Below the pieces are notes generated by a model. That model saw only the letters and a program-made list of their open reading frames with translations. It did not search any database and was not told the origin of the DNA. This document shows positions 15,343 to 23,036 of a stretch of DNA of 23,131 nucleotides, in pieces. The position numbers were made by a program, and so were the translations under genes. Within the stretch, counting starts at the first letter, position 1. Each line of letters begins with the position of its first letter. This DNA is from Planctomycetaceae bacterium (lineage in GTDB: Bacteria > Planctomycetota > Planctomycetia > Planctomycetales > Planctomycetaceae): the NCBI GenBank assembly GCA_947463775.1, contig CANHVD010000011.1, forward strand, positions 1 through 23,131, given 5' to 3'.

Positions 15343-16296
15343 TCACACGCCTACGATGCCTCGGAGTTGCGAAAGTTCCGTCAACAAACGGTCAGGTCGC
15401 GTCGCCGGATCCTTCAGCACATCGCTGGATACTTCCAGCCCGGATTTCTCAGCAACCAGCAGCGCCGTCTTCATTCCTGCGGCTTTCGCCGGGACAAGAT
15501 CTGTCGACAGCCGGCAACTGATGTGAAGCGTTTCCGCCGCCGGGATCCCGATCGAACGCAACTGCTGAACAGCCTCAGCAAACAACATCTTCGAAGGCTT
15601 CTTCACACCAACATCGGCGGAGACAAGAATCGTCCGTGGTCGAAACAATTCATAAAGCGGCGGCAAATCGCCCTGCGTTGCAACAGCCTTCAGCGTCTGG
15701 ATCAACGTGAAAGACTGTCCGTCCGAAAGCAGCCCCTGAGTAATCCCGGCCGCAGACAGATCGCTCATGGCTTCAGCAGCTCCCGCCCGTGCTTCCGTAG
15801 CCTGCAGACAACTGTGAAAGAAGAACGCGACCTTTTCACTGAATTCATCCAGATCGCCGTACTGACCTTCATCGTAGGTGTACTCCTTTTCGAAGAGCTT
15901 ACCAATCAGGGCTCGCCACGTATCAACCAGGTTAACCTCAGTGACGTTACCTTTGGCAGAAGCTTGCATCGCCTGTCGTTCAATCGTGCTTCGGTAGATC
16001 CCGATCATGGACTGCCACGGAGGCCCGGGCTTGCGATACATGTGGTTCCACATGTTGAACTCATGAATCGTCTTGTCCAGCGCGATCTGTAGACGAGCCT
16101 CCTCGTCGGGAAACAAAGTAAACTTGCCGTCGGACACACGCAGCAGTGTTCCATAAACATCCCACAGCACCGCGCGGATGCCGGGAAGAGGCTTAATCGA
16201 AGGGCTGGCGTTCACTGCTTTTGCGGCAGGAACCTTTGGCCAGATCAATTTGCGGCCGTCAAGAAAATCAGCGTACTCGGCAAGCGAAAGAGACAT
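15343..16296 (-). CDS. HAD-superfamily hydrolase, haloacid dehalogenase-like
   Basis: This is a 317-residue HAD-fold protein. Motif I is 'LWDVYGTLL', with nucleophile Asp46 and Tyr48 at the second position, the DxYGT form found in haloacid-dehalogenase-type enzymes. Motif II is Ser191 in 'GLLSDGQSF', motif III is Lys232/233 in 'GVKKPSKMLF', and motif IV is 'HISCRLSTDLVPAKAAGM' with Asp266. The long insert between motifs I and II (about 55-185) would be the helical cap that selects the substrate, which cannot be read from sequence. A 40-residue N-terminal extension precedes the HAD core, longer than usual. I prefer the ATG at 16296; the frame continues to a TTG at 16311. It is likely a phosphatase or dehalogenase-type hydrolase. 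It lies 230 bp downstream of the sulfotransferase on the same strand, so a shared transcript is possible but not shown. Confidence 0.83.
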   Translation of the reverse strand: MSLSLAEYADFLDGRKLIWPKVPAAKAVNASPSIKPLPGIRAVLWDVYGTLLRVSDGKFTLFPDEEARLQIALDKTIHEFNMWNHMYRKPGPPWQSMIGIYRSTIERQAMQASAKGNVTEVNLVDTWRALIGKLFEKEYTYDEGQYGDLDEFSEKVAFFFHSCLQATEARAGAAEAMSDLSAAGITQGLLSDGQSFTLIQTLKAVATQGDLPPLYELFRPRTILVSADVGVKKPSKMLFAEAVQQLRSIGIPAAETLHISCRLSTDLVPAKAAGMKTALLVAEKSGLEVSSDVLKDPATRPDRLLTELSQLRGIVGV

Positions 16297-16525
16297 GAAG
16301 ACTGACTTCAAAAACTGTCAAGAAAAAGGCGGAGAAGTTATCAAGAACGCCGGGCGGAACCGGAACTGGCTCCCGCAGACATACCGAAATCATGGAGAAA
16401 AGGGACCGCACAAAAGTGCCTGTCCTGGTTTTGTTAATGCCACTAAGTGTCCAACAGCAACGGTTATGGAAGAAAGCCAATTTCGGCCTTGGAAGCGAAT
16501 TCATTCAAATCCACCTGCCGCCAAC

Positions 16526-17650
16526 TCACATTGCGCCGGGTATCGCGTATCCGTGCCGATCCGCAAACTCTTTCAGGTAAGGATTTAGACGTTCAACGTA
16601 TTCCGGATCGAAACGGTATTCATTGTTCTTGTACCCAATCAGGGTGTCAGTATACGCCTTCAGTCGCGGCTGCATGTTGGGCCATGTTGTCAGCCCGAAC
16701 TGCTGATAAATCTGTTCGACGATCTCCATGGGACGAGCCGTAATGTCCTCATGCCGAAGCTCGATCAGATTCTGAGCAGGAATCAGCCCCTTGTCTCGCT
16801 CCCAGTTTTCAAAAATCAACTGGTGTCGACGCGCGCCAAACTCTTCAATCTCAAGGGGATCGTGGCTTTGAAACGCCAAATTCACCATGAATCGCTCCAT
16901 CAATTTCATGGTCGAAGCATGAACCAGATAAGGATTGCGATACACATGGATGAATTTTGCATCCGGATACAATTTTAGAACCTCCGAAACTCGCCCCAGA
17001 TTCGGAGGATTCTTCAGCAACAGCCGACGCCCATGCGATGCGTATGACACCTTTCGCAACAGGTACTCAAACATTCGCGACCAGTGAGCCACGTCTCGTG
17101 AGTTCGCTCCTTCAAACAGGACCGTCTGACGAAACGTCTGCTCTGCGATTCGTGGAAAGAAATAGTTCAGGTAATGACTCATGTGAGTCAACCCGGCCAG
17201 CGCAAAGTCTTCAGACATCGGCTCATCGATACCAAGCGGCACAGCATCCATCGGACGACTTTTCGGAAGTCGCCGAGTCAGGATCCAGCGGGCCAGCCAT
17301 TCCCAGGTCAGGAACCCACTGGGGATCGCACAGTGCAGCATGGTGACACTGGCAAACTGCGGATCCTGAAGCATCAGGTTGTGCATATTTGTCGTGCCAC
17401 TCCGCCAGTGCCCGATGATGAAAACGGGCGGCTCGGTGAGCTTGTGCCGACGAACCGGAAGTCCAAATCGCAGGCGTTCGAATACACGAATGGGAATTGT
17501 CGCGATGATGAACAAAGTAATCCGGAAGGCTCGTAAGCGATGCCCCGGCTCAATCTGATCTCCATATCGCCACAACAACGTCAGCCAATTCCGCAGCGTG
17601 GAAAAATGCAGAATGTGAGGAAGTCGCATTCGCGATTCATCAGCAGCCAT
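16526..17650 (-). CDS. PAPS-dependent sulfotransferase (Sulfotransferase_3-like)
   Basis: The 374-residue protein has the two signature regions of PAPS-dependent sulfotransferases. The 5'-phosphosulfate loop is 'FIIGHWRSGTTNMHNLML' (77-94), and the 3'-phosphate site is 'KFIHVYRNPYLVHAST' (232-247) with Arg238 and Ser246. 'LLLKNPPNLGR' (210-220) and 'LIELRHEDI' are further family blocks. A hydrophobic stretch at about 43-56 could associate with the membrane. The acceptor is unknown; candidates are lipids or exported polysaccharides, and planctomycetes often carry many such enzymes. The gene starts 33 bp after the stop of the upstream esterase gene on the same strand, so the pair probably forms an operon that modifies an envelope carbohydrate or lipid. 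That joint role is inference. Confidence 0.93.
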   Translation of the reverse strand: MAADESRMRLPHILHFSTLRNWLTLLWRYGDQIEPGHRLRAFRITLFIIATIPIRVFERLRFGLPVRRHKLTEPPVFIIGHWRSGTTNMHNLMLQDPQFASVTMLHCAIPSGFLTWEWLARWILTRRLPKSRPMDAVPLGIDEPMSEDFALAGLTHMSHYLNYFFPRIAEQTFRQTVLFEGANSRDVAHWSRMFEYLLRKVSYASHGRRLLLKNPPNLGRVSEVLKLYPDAKFIHVYRNPYLVHASTMKLMERFMVNLAFQSHDPLEIEEFGARRHQLIFENWERDKGLIPAQNLIELRHEDITARPMEIVEQIYQQFGLTTWPNMQPRLKAYTDTLIGYKNNEYRFDPEYVERLNPYLKEFADRHGYAIPGAM

Positions 17651-17683
17651 GAGTTCAGCAAATCCTGTTGAGTGTGTTCTGAG

Positions 17684-18862
17684 TTAAGGAAGATCAATAC
17701 TCAGTTCGTTGCTGCCTTCAGTAATTTCAAAGACGACTTCGGCCGGGGACAACTTAGCATCGTCAACGGTTGGCCCCGGAGCGACAGCTCCCATGTCGGT
17801 CACAGCAACATGATACTTTCCGGGAACCGGCCCGGCATTGGCAGCGATTGAGAATTGACCATTGCGAACCATCGCCCAGCCCACAGGTGCGTTCACATCG
17901 TCGGGCTTAAACGCCACAGTGCCAAACTTCAGCGGTTCGCCTTTCTGCTTAATCATTCCCGCGACCGGCTGACGCTTACCAGTCGTCAGCAGCCCGCTCT
18001 GCGTGAGCCATGTTCCGGCCGCATGAATCCACTGGCCCAGTGCCGGATGCTCATTCGCTAATCCAACGCCATGGGGTCCCTGCTGATAAATGTGCAGCTC
18101 AGCGGGAACTCCGGCTTTGTGACAGGCTGCATAAAATGCCAGACTGTTCTCTGGAGGAACCCCGGTGTCTTCAGATGTGTGAAACAGAAACACAGGAGGT
18201 GTGTCTTTGGTGACTTGAGTATCATTCGAAAGACTCTGCAATTGCTCGTCGGTGGCCTTATCTCCCAACAGGTTCTTTGCCGATCCCTTATGAGCATAAT
18301 CCGCGACAAAGCTGATCACTGGATAACCCAGGATTCCGAAGTCCGGCCGACAACTTTGCTTATCAATCGCATTCTCGGCCGTCGCATCCCCGGCATCAAA
18401 ATGAGTGAGCGCGGTTGACGTCAAATGACCGCCCGCAGAGAAGCCCATGATGCCCACACGATGCGGATCAATCCCAAACTCACCCGCGCTGGCTCGCACC
18501 AATCGCAGTGCTCGCTGAGCATCCTGGAGCGGGATCGGATGCCGATAGGGGCTCAGTCGATAACGAAGCACAAATGCCGTTACGCCGATTCGATTAAAGT
18601 ACTTCGCGGGCTGAACTCCTTCATGATCTGTGGCATGAATGGCATAGCCACCGCCCGGGCAGATAATGACAGCGGCACCGTTTGGATTCTTTGTGGCCGG
18701 ATAGACCCAGACACCGGGCTTGTCAGCATCCTTGTCACCCAGAGCTTCCGGAGCCCCATTAGACCAGAGCAGCCGAAATTCAGGCTCATCGGCCCCCGTT
18801 GCGAAGGCATTCGTGAACACCATCATTGACATCACAATCGTTGTTACAAACGCTGTTTTCAT
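17684..18862 (-). CDS. Secreted alpha/beta-hydrolase (BD-FAE / acetyl-xylan-esterase-like) with transthyretin-like C-terminal domain
   Basis: The 392-residue protein has a signal peptide (MKTAFVTTIVMSMMVFTNAFA), so it is probably exported. The alpha/beta-hydrolase domain (about 29-290) has the oxyanion-loop motif 'ICPGGGY' (67-73), nucleophile Ser142 in 'GFSAGGH', Asp232 in 'HTSEDTGVP' and His264 in 'QGPHGVGL', a complete triad. The family removes acetyl or other acyl groups from polysaccharides such as xylan. Residues about 298-392 form a separate domain, 'VAGMIKQKGEPLKFGTVAFKPDD...GPVPGKYHVAV', which resembles the transthyretin-like modules seen alone as small planctomycete lipoproteins. 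I chose the ATG at 18862 because it begins the signal peptide; the frame extends to a GTG at 18922. The sulfotransferase follows 33 bp downstream. Confidence 0.9.
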   Translation of the reverse strand: MKTAFVTTIVMSMMVFTNAFATGADEPEFRLLWSNGAPEALGDKDADKPGVWVYPATKNPNGAAVIICPGGGYAIHATDHEGVQPAKYFNRIGVTAFVLRYRLSPYRHPIPLQDAQRALRLVRASAGEFGIDPHRVGIMGFSAGGHLTSTALTHFDAGDATAENAIDKQSCRPDFGILGYPVISFVADYAHKGSAKNLLGDKATDEQLQSLSNDTQVTKDTPPVFLFHTSEDTGVPPENSLAFYAACHKAGVPAELHIYQQGPHGVGLANEHPALGQWIHAAGTWLTQSGLLTTGKRQPVAGMIKQKGEPLKFGTVAFKPDDVNAPVGWAMVRNGQFSIAANAGPVPGKYHVAVTDMGAVAPGPTVDDAKLSPAEVVFEITEGSNELSIDLP

Positions 18863-19240
18863 CTTGAAGTTCGACTCCGGAAACATGGCCATTCGCAGAC
18901 TTCGGTCAGGGATTTCATCCACTCGGCGGGAGGGATCTTAGCTACGAACACAACAATCAGAAACGAATCAGGCCCCTCACAAGTCTCTCGGCCCCAAGAA
19001 TTCTTCAATCCCAACGGCGACTGCCCGCTCCTATTGGCTCGCTTATCATCGCATCCGCAAACACCGTGCGTCTCAATCACGACACTTTCCCCAATTCGCC
19101 AACTCGCGTTCGCTCGACGTCATCGATGACTGGCATTCTCGATTACAATGCGACGCCCTTTGAATCATCGTTCTTTGTGCAATCCCGAACGGTGCCACCC
19201 GAGTTGCTCTTTTGCCGCTGCATGCTGGACTGTCTTACCG
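18863..19240. other. Divergent intergenic region between the esterase and DUF1851 genes
   Basis: About 380 bp without a supported gene. It must hold promoters for the leftward esterase operon and the rightward DUF1851 gene. A TACAAT at 19144-19149 is a possible -10 box for the latter, but no matching -35 lies 16-18 bp upstream, so I leave it as a suggestion. The DUF1851 frame runs upstream to 19148, but that extension lacks the family's conserved start. Confidence 0.4.
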
Positions 19241-19786
19241 ATGGACGTCAACGATTACCTGATTGACCATACCAAACTCGAATGGCACAAAATGCTGTCC
19301 GCCTGGTCGTGGCTGTTGGACGATGAAGCCGAAATCGAGCCATGGCTCATGAATCGTTTCGGTGACCTGTTTTTTCTGGACGAAGACGGCGCAGTCCTGT
19401 GGCTGAACGTTACTGACGGTGAATTGTCCGAAGTCGCAGAAAACGCAGATGAGTTCTTCGCACTGCTGGAAAGTTCGGTTGATGGCTCTGATGAGGATGA
19501 CTCAGAGGACGCCGCTGATTTCGAAGACGAAGAAGAGTCCGAAGACAATGCGGAAGACTGGTTCCTGATGGGGATCGTCGACGAAGCTGTTGAGTCCGGG
19601 CTGAAACTCGGCCCAGGCGAATGCTTCGGCTTTAAGACTCTGCCAATTCTCGGCGGCGACTACGTCCCGGAGAACTTGTACGTTTCGACGGTAGAAAAGT
19701 ACTGGTCTTTCTGCGGCTACGTCCATGCTCAGATCGACGGCCATCCGGACGGCGCCGAAATTGAGATCGATGTCCCGGAGCGATAG
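19241..19786 (+). CDS. DUF1851 / T6SS immunity Tdi1 C-terminal-like protein with an acidic insert
   Basis: The 181-residue protein matches the DUF1851 pattern (Tdi1 C-terminal-like): 'DYLIDHTKLEW', 'WSWLL', 'WLMNRFGDLFFLDEDGAVLWLNV', then 'GPGECFGFKTLPILGGDYVPENLYV' and a final 'GYVHAQI'. The best-known member is the immunity protein Tdi1, which neutralises a type VI DNase effector, but many members sit far from any T6SS and have unknown roles; no effector or T6SS gene is here. Between the two conserved halves, residues about 78-106 are almost wholly Asp, Glu and Ser, an unusually acidic linker. I chose the ATG at 19241 because it begins the family-like 'MDVNDYLIDH'; an ATG at 19148 would add 31 unlike residues. 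A DUF1653 gene follows 75 bp downstream. Confidence 0.87.
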   Translation: MDVNDYLIDHTKLEWHKMLSAWSWLLDDEAEIEPWLMNRFGDLFFLDEDGAVLWLNVTDGELSEVAENADEFFALLESSVDGSDEDDSEDAADFEDEEESEDNAEDWFLMGIVDEAVESGLKLGPGECFGFKTLPILGGDYVPENLYVSTVEKYWSFCGYVHAQIDGHPDGAEIEIDVPER

Positions 19787-19861
19787 AGTCCGGAAATTCC
19801 TCGCGATGCCCGATGTGATTCGATCGCTCTGGATACGAGTCAGGAAGCCAAAGGATTTTCA

Positions 19862-20077
19862 ATGAGTCTTCAGCCGGGCCGCTATCGCCATTACAAGGGC
19901 AAGGATTACATCGTGCTCGGTGTGGCGAGACACAGTGAGACCGAAGAAGAACTGGCTGTCTATCGCACAGATTACGGCGACCGCAGCTTGTGGGTGCGAC
20001 CTCTCGCGATGTTTCAGGAGATGGTCGAGATCGAAGGCCAACCACGTCCTCGCTTTCAATACGTAAGCCCGGAATAG
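19862..20077 (+). CDS. DUF1653 small protein
   Basis: The 71-residue protein fits the DUF1653 pattern: 'GRYRHYKGKDYIVLGVARHSETEEELAVYR' followed by 'DRSLWVRPLAMFQEMVEI' and a terminal 'PRFQYV'. It is a single small beta-rich domain, near the normal length for stand-alone members. The molecular role of the family is not known to me. AAAGGA lies 6 nt before the ATG. It lies 75 bp after the DUF1851 gene on the same strand, so they may share a transcript. The tandem repeat array starts 12 bp after its stop codon. Confidence 0.9.
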   Translation: MSLQPGRYRHYKGKDYIVLGVARHSETEEELAVYRTDYGDRSLWVRPLAMFQEMVEIEGQPRPRFQYVSPE

Positions 20078-20089
20078 CCCACCTCTCGA

Positions 20090-21190
20090 CCACCTGCAAG
20101 ACTCACTTCACGTCTTTCCGCCTTCGCGTGACATCTTCAAAATCCAGCGTGCCGAGCTTCCGAAAGGCAGACTCACGCAAAGGCGCAGAGCCGCGAAGAA
20201 GACATCCACCTGCATGACTTACTTTGCGCCTTCGCGTCTTTGCGCGGCATCTTCAAAATCCAGCGTGCCGAGCCTCCGAAAGGCAGACTCACGCAAAGGC
20301 GCAGAGCCGCGAAGAAGACAACCACCTGCATGACTTACTTTGCGCCTTCGCGTCTTTGCGTGACACCTTCAAAACTCAGTGTATCGAGCTTCCGAAAGAC
20401 GGACTCACGCAAAGGCGCAGAGTCGCGAAGAAGCCGACCACCTGCAAGACTCACTTCGCGTCTTTGCGCCTTCGCGTGACACCTTCAAAACTCAGTGTAT
20501 CGAGCTTCAGGAAGGCAGACTCACGCAAAGGCGCAGAGCCGCGAAGAAGACATCCACCTGCATGACTTACTTTGCGCCTTAGCGTCTTTGCGTGACATCT
20601 TCAAAATCCAGCGTGCCGAGCTTCCAGAAGGCAGACTCACGCAAAGGCGCAGAGCCGCGAAGAAGACATCCACCTGCATGACTTATTTTGCGCCTTAGCG
20701 TCTTTGCGTGACATCTTCAAAATCCAGCGTGCCGAGCTTCCAGAAGGCAGACTCACGCAAAGGCGCAGAGTCGCGAAGAAGCCGACCACCTGCAAGACTC
20801 ACTTCGCGCCTTAGCGTCTTCGCGTGACACCTTCAAGATCCGCCGTGCCGAGTTTACGAAAGGCAGACTCACGCAAAGGCGCAGAGCCGCAAAGAAGACA
20901 TCCACCTGCATGACTTACTTTGCGTCTTAGCGTCTTTGCGTGACATCTTCAAAATCCGCCGTGCCGAGCTTCCGAAAGGCAGACTCACGCAAAGGCGCAG
21001 AGCCGCGAAGAAGACAACCACCTGCATGACTTACTTTGCGCCTTCGCGTCTTCGCGTGACACCGTCAAAATCCAGCGTGCCGAGCTTCCGAAAGGCAGAC
21101 TCACGCAAAGGCGCAGAGTCGCGAAGAAGACATCCACCTGCATGACTCACTTCGCGCCTTAGCGTCTTCGCGTGACACCTAAATCCAGCA
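20090..21190. repeat. Tandem array of a 116-bp unit, nine full copies and a partial tenth
   Basis: The marker CCACCTGCA starts at 20090, 20206, 20322, 20438, 20554, 20670, 20786, 20902, 21018 and 21134, an exact 116-bp period with no length change. The copies differ by point substitutions only. The tenth copy breaks off near 21190 after losing a few bases at 21180. Each unit carries a left module (CTTTGCGCCTTCGCGTCTTT, then GCGTGAC), a spacer of about 40 bp ('CTTCAAAATCCAGCGTGCCG...') and a right module (GACTCACGCAAAGGCGCAGA, then GCCGCGAAGAAG). The right module is an imperfect reverse complement of the left, so each unit could fold into a long hairpin. The period is not a multiple of three, so open frames across it are not genes. 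The array follows the DUF1653 gene and lies about 160 bp from the tRNA-Pro terminator. Confidence 0.97.
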
Positions 21191-21351
21191 TGACGTACGC
21201 CGGCGCGGCACTCGCTGGCGGCATCTCGGTCCCCGCTGTTTACAACGGAAGCGAAAAAGCGGCGGAAACGGGGAACGGTCCAAATCCGGCTCTTCGTTGG
21301 CAGAGCAAAGGTTCAACTGCCGTGAAGCGGCAAGGCTCCTACGTGACTCGA

Positions 21352-21392
21352 CGAAACAAAAAAAGCCGTTCGACTTTTAGGTCGAACGGCTT
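21352..21392 (-). terminator. Rho-independent terminator of tRNA-Pro
   Basis: A perfect 12-bp stem, 21363-21374 / 21381-21392 (AAGCCGTTCGAC / GTCGAACGGCTT) with a 6-nt loop, is followed on the minus strand by a T-rich run (TTTTTTGTTT). It begins 12 nt past the tRNA 3' end. Confidence 0.93.
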
Positions 21393-21401
21393 AATCTGAA
21401 G

Positions 21402-21479
<78 letters not shown>

Positions 21480-21871
21480 ATGTGTTCTGTTTGACTCCGA
21501 CTGTTACATCAGAGATTTTCAGGACACTTGCTGCAATCAACTGGTTCGGTGAAGAACCCGTTGCCCGCGGCGGGGCGGAGTGTAGCGAGCATGCCGTTGC
21601 GTTTCCAGAGTGCTGTGCCTGCTTCAGGTGATAAGTTTCTAGGATCGGGAAGACTTCTGCTCCGCGACGGCAAAAGTTGCTGATTTGCCTGAAAAACACG
21701 TCGTTTTTGCAGGAAGATCAAAGACAGGCCCATACCCTAAGCCGTGTCTCAGCCTCGAAAGAATGATCATCGCTGGTCGCAGCTCATAAAGATTCTGACA
21801 ATTTTTCGGCAGGCTCGGAACTCAGGAGGGAAAGTGAAACCAATGAATCCGCTGCCGGAAGTCACTCGTCT
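21480..21871. other. Intergenic region between tRNA-Pro and the DUF58 gene
   Basis: About 390 bp without a convincing gene. It should contain the promoter of the leftward tRNA, but I see no clear -35/-10 pair. Minus-strand frames of 74 and 102 codons here are unlike any family I know; the longer runs through the tRNA and is an artefact. The left arm of a 12-bp inverted repeat lies at 21807-21818. Confidence 0.4.
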
Positions 21872-21889
21872 CTAGAACCGAGCCTGCCG
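21807..21889. repeat. 12-bp perfect inverted repeat spanning the end of the DUF58 gene
   Basis: CGGCAGGCTCGG (21807-21818) and CCGAGCCTGCCG (21878-21889) are exact reverse complements, separated by 59 bp. The right arm is inside the last codons of the DUF58 gene and the left arm is in the downstream gap. There is no T tract on the minus side. Confidence 0.8.
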
Positions 21890-22768
21890 CTGGGACAGAT
21901 ATTCAACCAGAGCTTTGTCGAACGGCATGCTGGTATCGAGCGGCACGTAATCAGCCCCGACGGCCTGGCAGGTCGTGCGGAAGCGCTCTCGCAGATCACT
22001 CACCGCCTGCAAATACTCGGCGCGAATTCCCGCCGCATCGACGATCTCGTGGTCGTTGGTCTCGGGCTCCAGCAGATCGACGCTTCCAGTAAAAGGAAAC
22101 GTAACTTCGGCTTCATCAAGAATGTGAAACACGATCACGTCGTGACCACGGAAACGCAACATGCGGATGGCATCAATGATCTCATCCTGATCGGCCAGCA
22201 GATCGGACATCAGCATCATTAAACTGCGGTGGCGAATCATGGAGGCGATTCGTCGCAGGTTTCCGGCAATATTGGTCGTGCCCGTCGGCTTGCAGCGTTG
22301 AAGAACCGACAGAATGTCGCCCAAATGTGAGCGACGACTTCGTGCGGGGAGGCTGGCCTTCAGTTCATCATCAAAGGTCATCAGGCCGACCGGATCCTGC
22401 TGATGAATCATAAGATAGCTGATGGAAGCCGCAAGGCAGATGGCATAGTCAAACTTGGTCAGATCCTGGCGATAGGTGTAGCCCATGCTTCGCGAAAGAT
22501 CCATCAGCAGATAGCCCGTGATATTCGTCTCGGCCTGATATCGCTTGATGTAAATACGATCGGTGCGAGCAAACACCTGCCAGTCGATATCTTTGGGATC
22601 ATCGCCGGGTTCATAACGGCGATGTTCGCTGAATTCGACGCTGAAACCCTGAAACGGGCTGGCGTGCAAGCCTGAGAGCAGCCCTTCAACAATAAACTTC
22701 GCGCGAAGATCAAGGCGAGCAATGCTCTGGATCACCGCAGGCTTCAAGTATTGTTCGGCTGATGACAT
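21872..22768 (-). CDS. DUF58 domain protein (vWA-like), MoxR-associated type
   Basis: This is a 298-residue soluble protein of the DUF58 family. The family signature 'RRYEPGDDPKDIDWQVFARTDRIYIKRYQAE' begins at residue 50. It leads into a von Willebrand A-like fold with the metal-site motif 'DLSRSM' (Asp90, Ser92, Ser94) and later 'LMSDLLADQDEI' and 'VIVFHILDEAEVTF'. DUF58 proteins usually sit beside a MoxR AAA+ ATPase and vWA membrane proteins, and are thought to work with MoxR in folding, metal insertion or envelope processes. Here the 363 bp upstream to the window edge are palindromic repeats with no MoxR end, so any partner lies further off or is absent; downstream there is only the tRNA. 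The ATG at 22768 fits the family start; no good Shine-Dalgarno sequence precedes it. Confidence 0.92.
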   Translation of the reverse strand: MSSAEQYLKPAVIQSIARLDLRAKFIVEGLLSGLHASPFQGFSVEFSEHRRYEPGDDPKDIDWQVFARTDRIYIKRYQAETNITGYLLMDLSRSMGYTYRQDLTKFDYAICLAASISYLMIHQQDPVGLMTFDDELKASLPARSRRSHLGDILSVLQRCKPTGTTNIAGNLRRIASMIRHRSLMMLMSDLLADQDEIIDAIRMLRFRGHDVIVFHILDEAEVTFPFTGSVDLLEPETNDHEIVDAAGIRAEYLQAVSDLRERFRTTCQAVGADYVPLDTSMPFDKALVEYLSQRQARF

Positions 22769-22944
22769 GAAAGGGGCTCAATCCCATAAGGCAAAGTCTC
22801 AAATGCACTTCGCGATGTCTCCGAGGCTTAAAAATCGCAACCCGCAAAGCCAGTGAGGGATCTGGCAATAGAACGTTCATCCCTCGCTGACGCTTTTTGA
22901 AGCTGCGCATTTTCGTTAGGGCTGGAAGCCCGGCACATCCTCTG

Positions 22945-22964
22945 CCGGTGGCGTGAGCCACCGG
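22945..22964. repeat. Perfect 8-bp-arm palindrome, GTGA loop
   Basis: CCGGTGGC and GCCACCGG flank a GTGA loop. Its near reverse complement recurs at 23056-23075 with a TCAC loop and one changed base, so the two form an inverted pair about 90 bp apart. Confidence 0.85.
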
Positions 22965-22984
22965 ACTGCAAAAAACACTGCGAT

Positions 22985-23036
22985 TGAGGCCTGAAGGGCC
23001 GACACATCCGCCCTTGTGTCGCCCCTCCGGGCCTCA
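22985..23036. repeat. Nested inverted repeat (long REP-like hairpin)
   Basis: Outer arms TGAGGCC (22985-22991) / GGCCTCA (23030-23036) and inner arms CGACACA (23000-23006) / TGTGTCG (23015-23021) are perfect, with partly paired sequence between them. It lies between the two CCGGTGGC palindromes. Confidence 0.8.

Noticed and set aside
20090..21190. CRISPR array or tandem-repeat protein gene
   Set aside because: The 116-bp units are contiguous with no unique spacers, which excludes CRISPR. The period is not a multiple of three, so frames such as 20224-20565 and 20936-21145 shift along the array and have no conserved start or ribosome binding site.
21834..21875. Tiny plus-strand frame of 13 codons (GTG, then an internal ATG) after an AGGAGGG
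   Set aside because: The ribosome binding site is good, but the peptide is tiny, unlike anything known, and ends overlapping the convergent DUF58 stop.
22710..22961. Minus-strand frames in the right-end repeats (also 22828-23067)
   Set aside because: They are created by the palindromic repeat block and show no domain or start signal.
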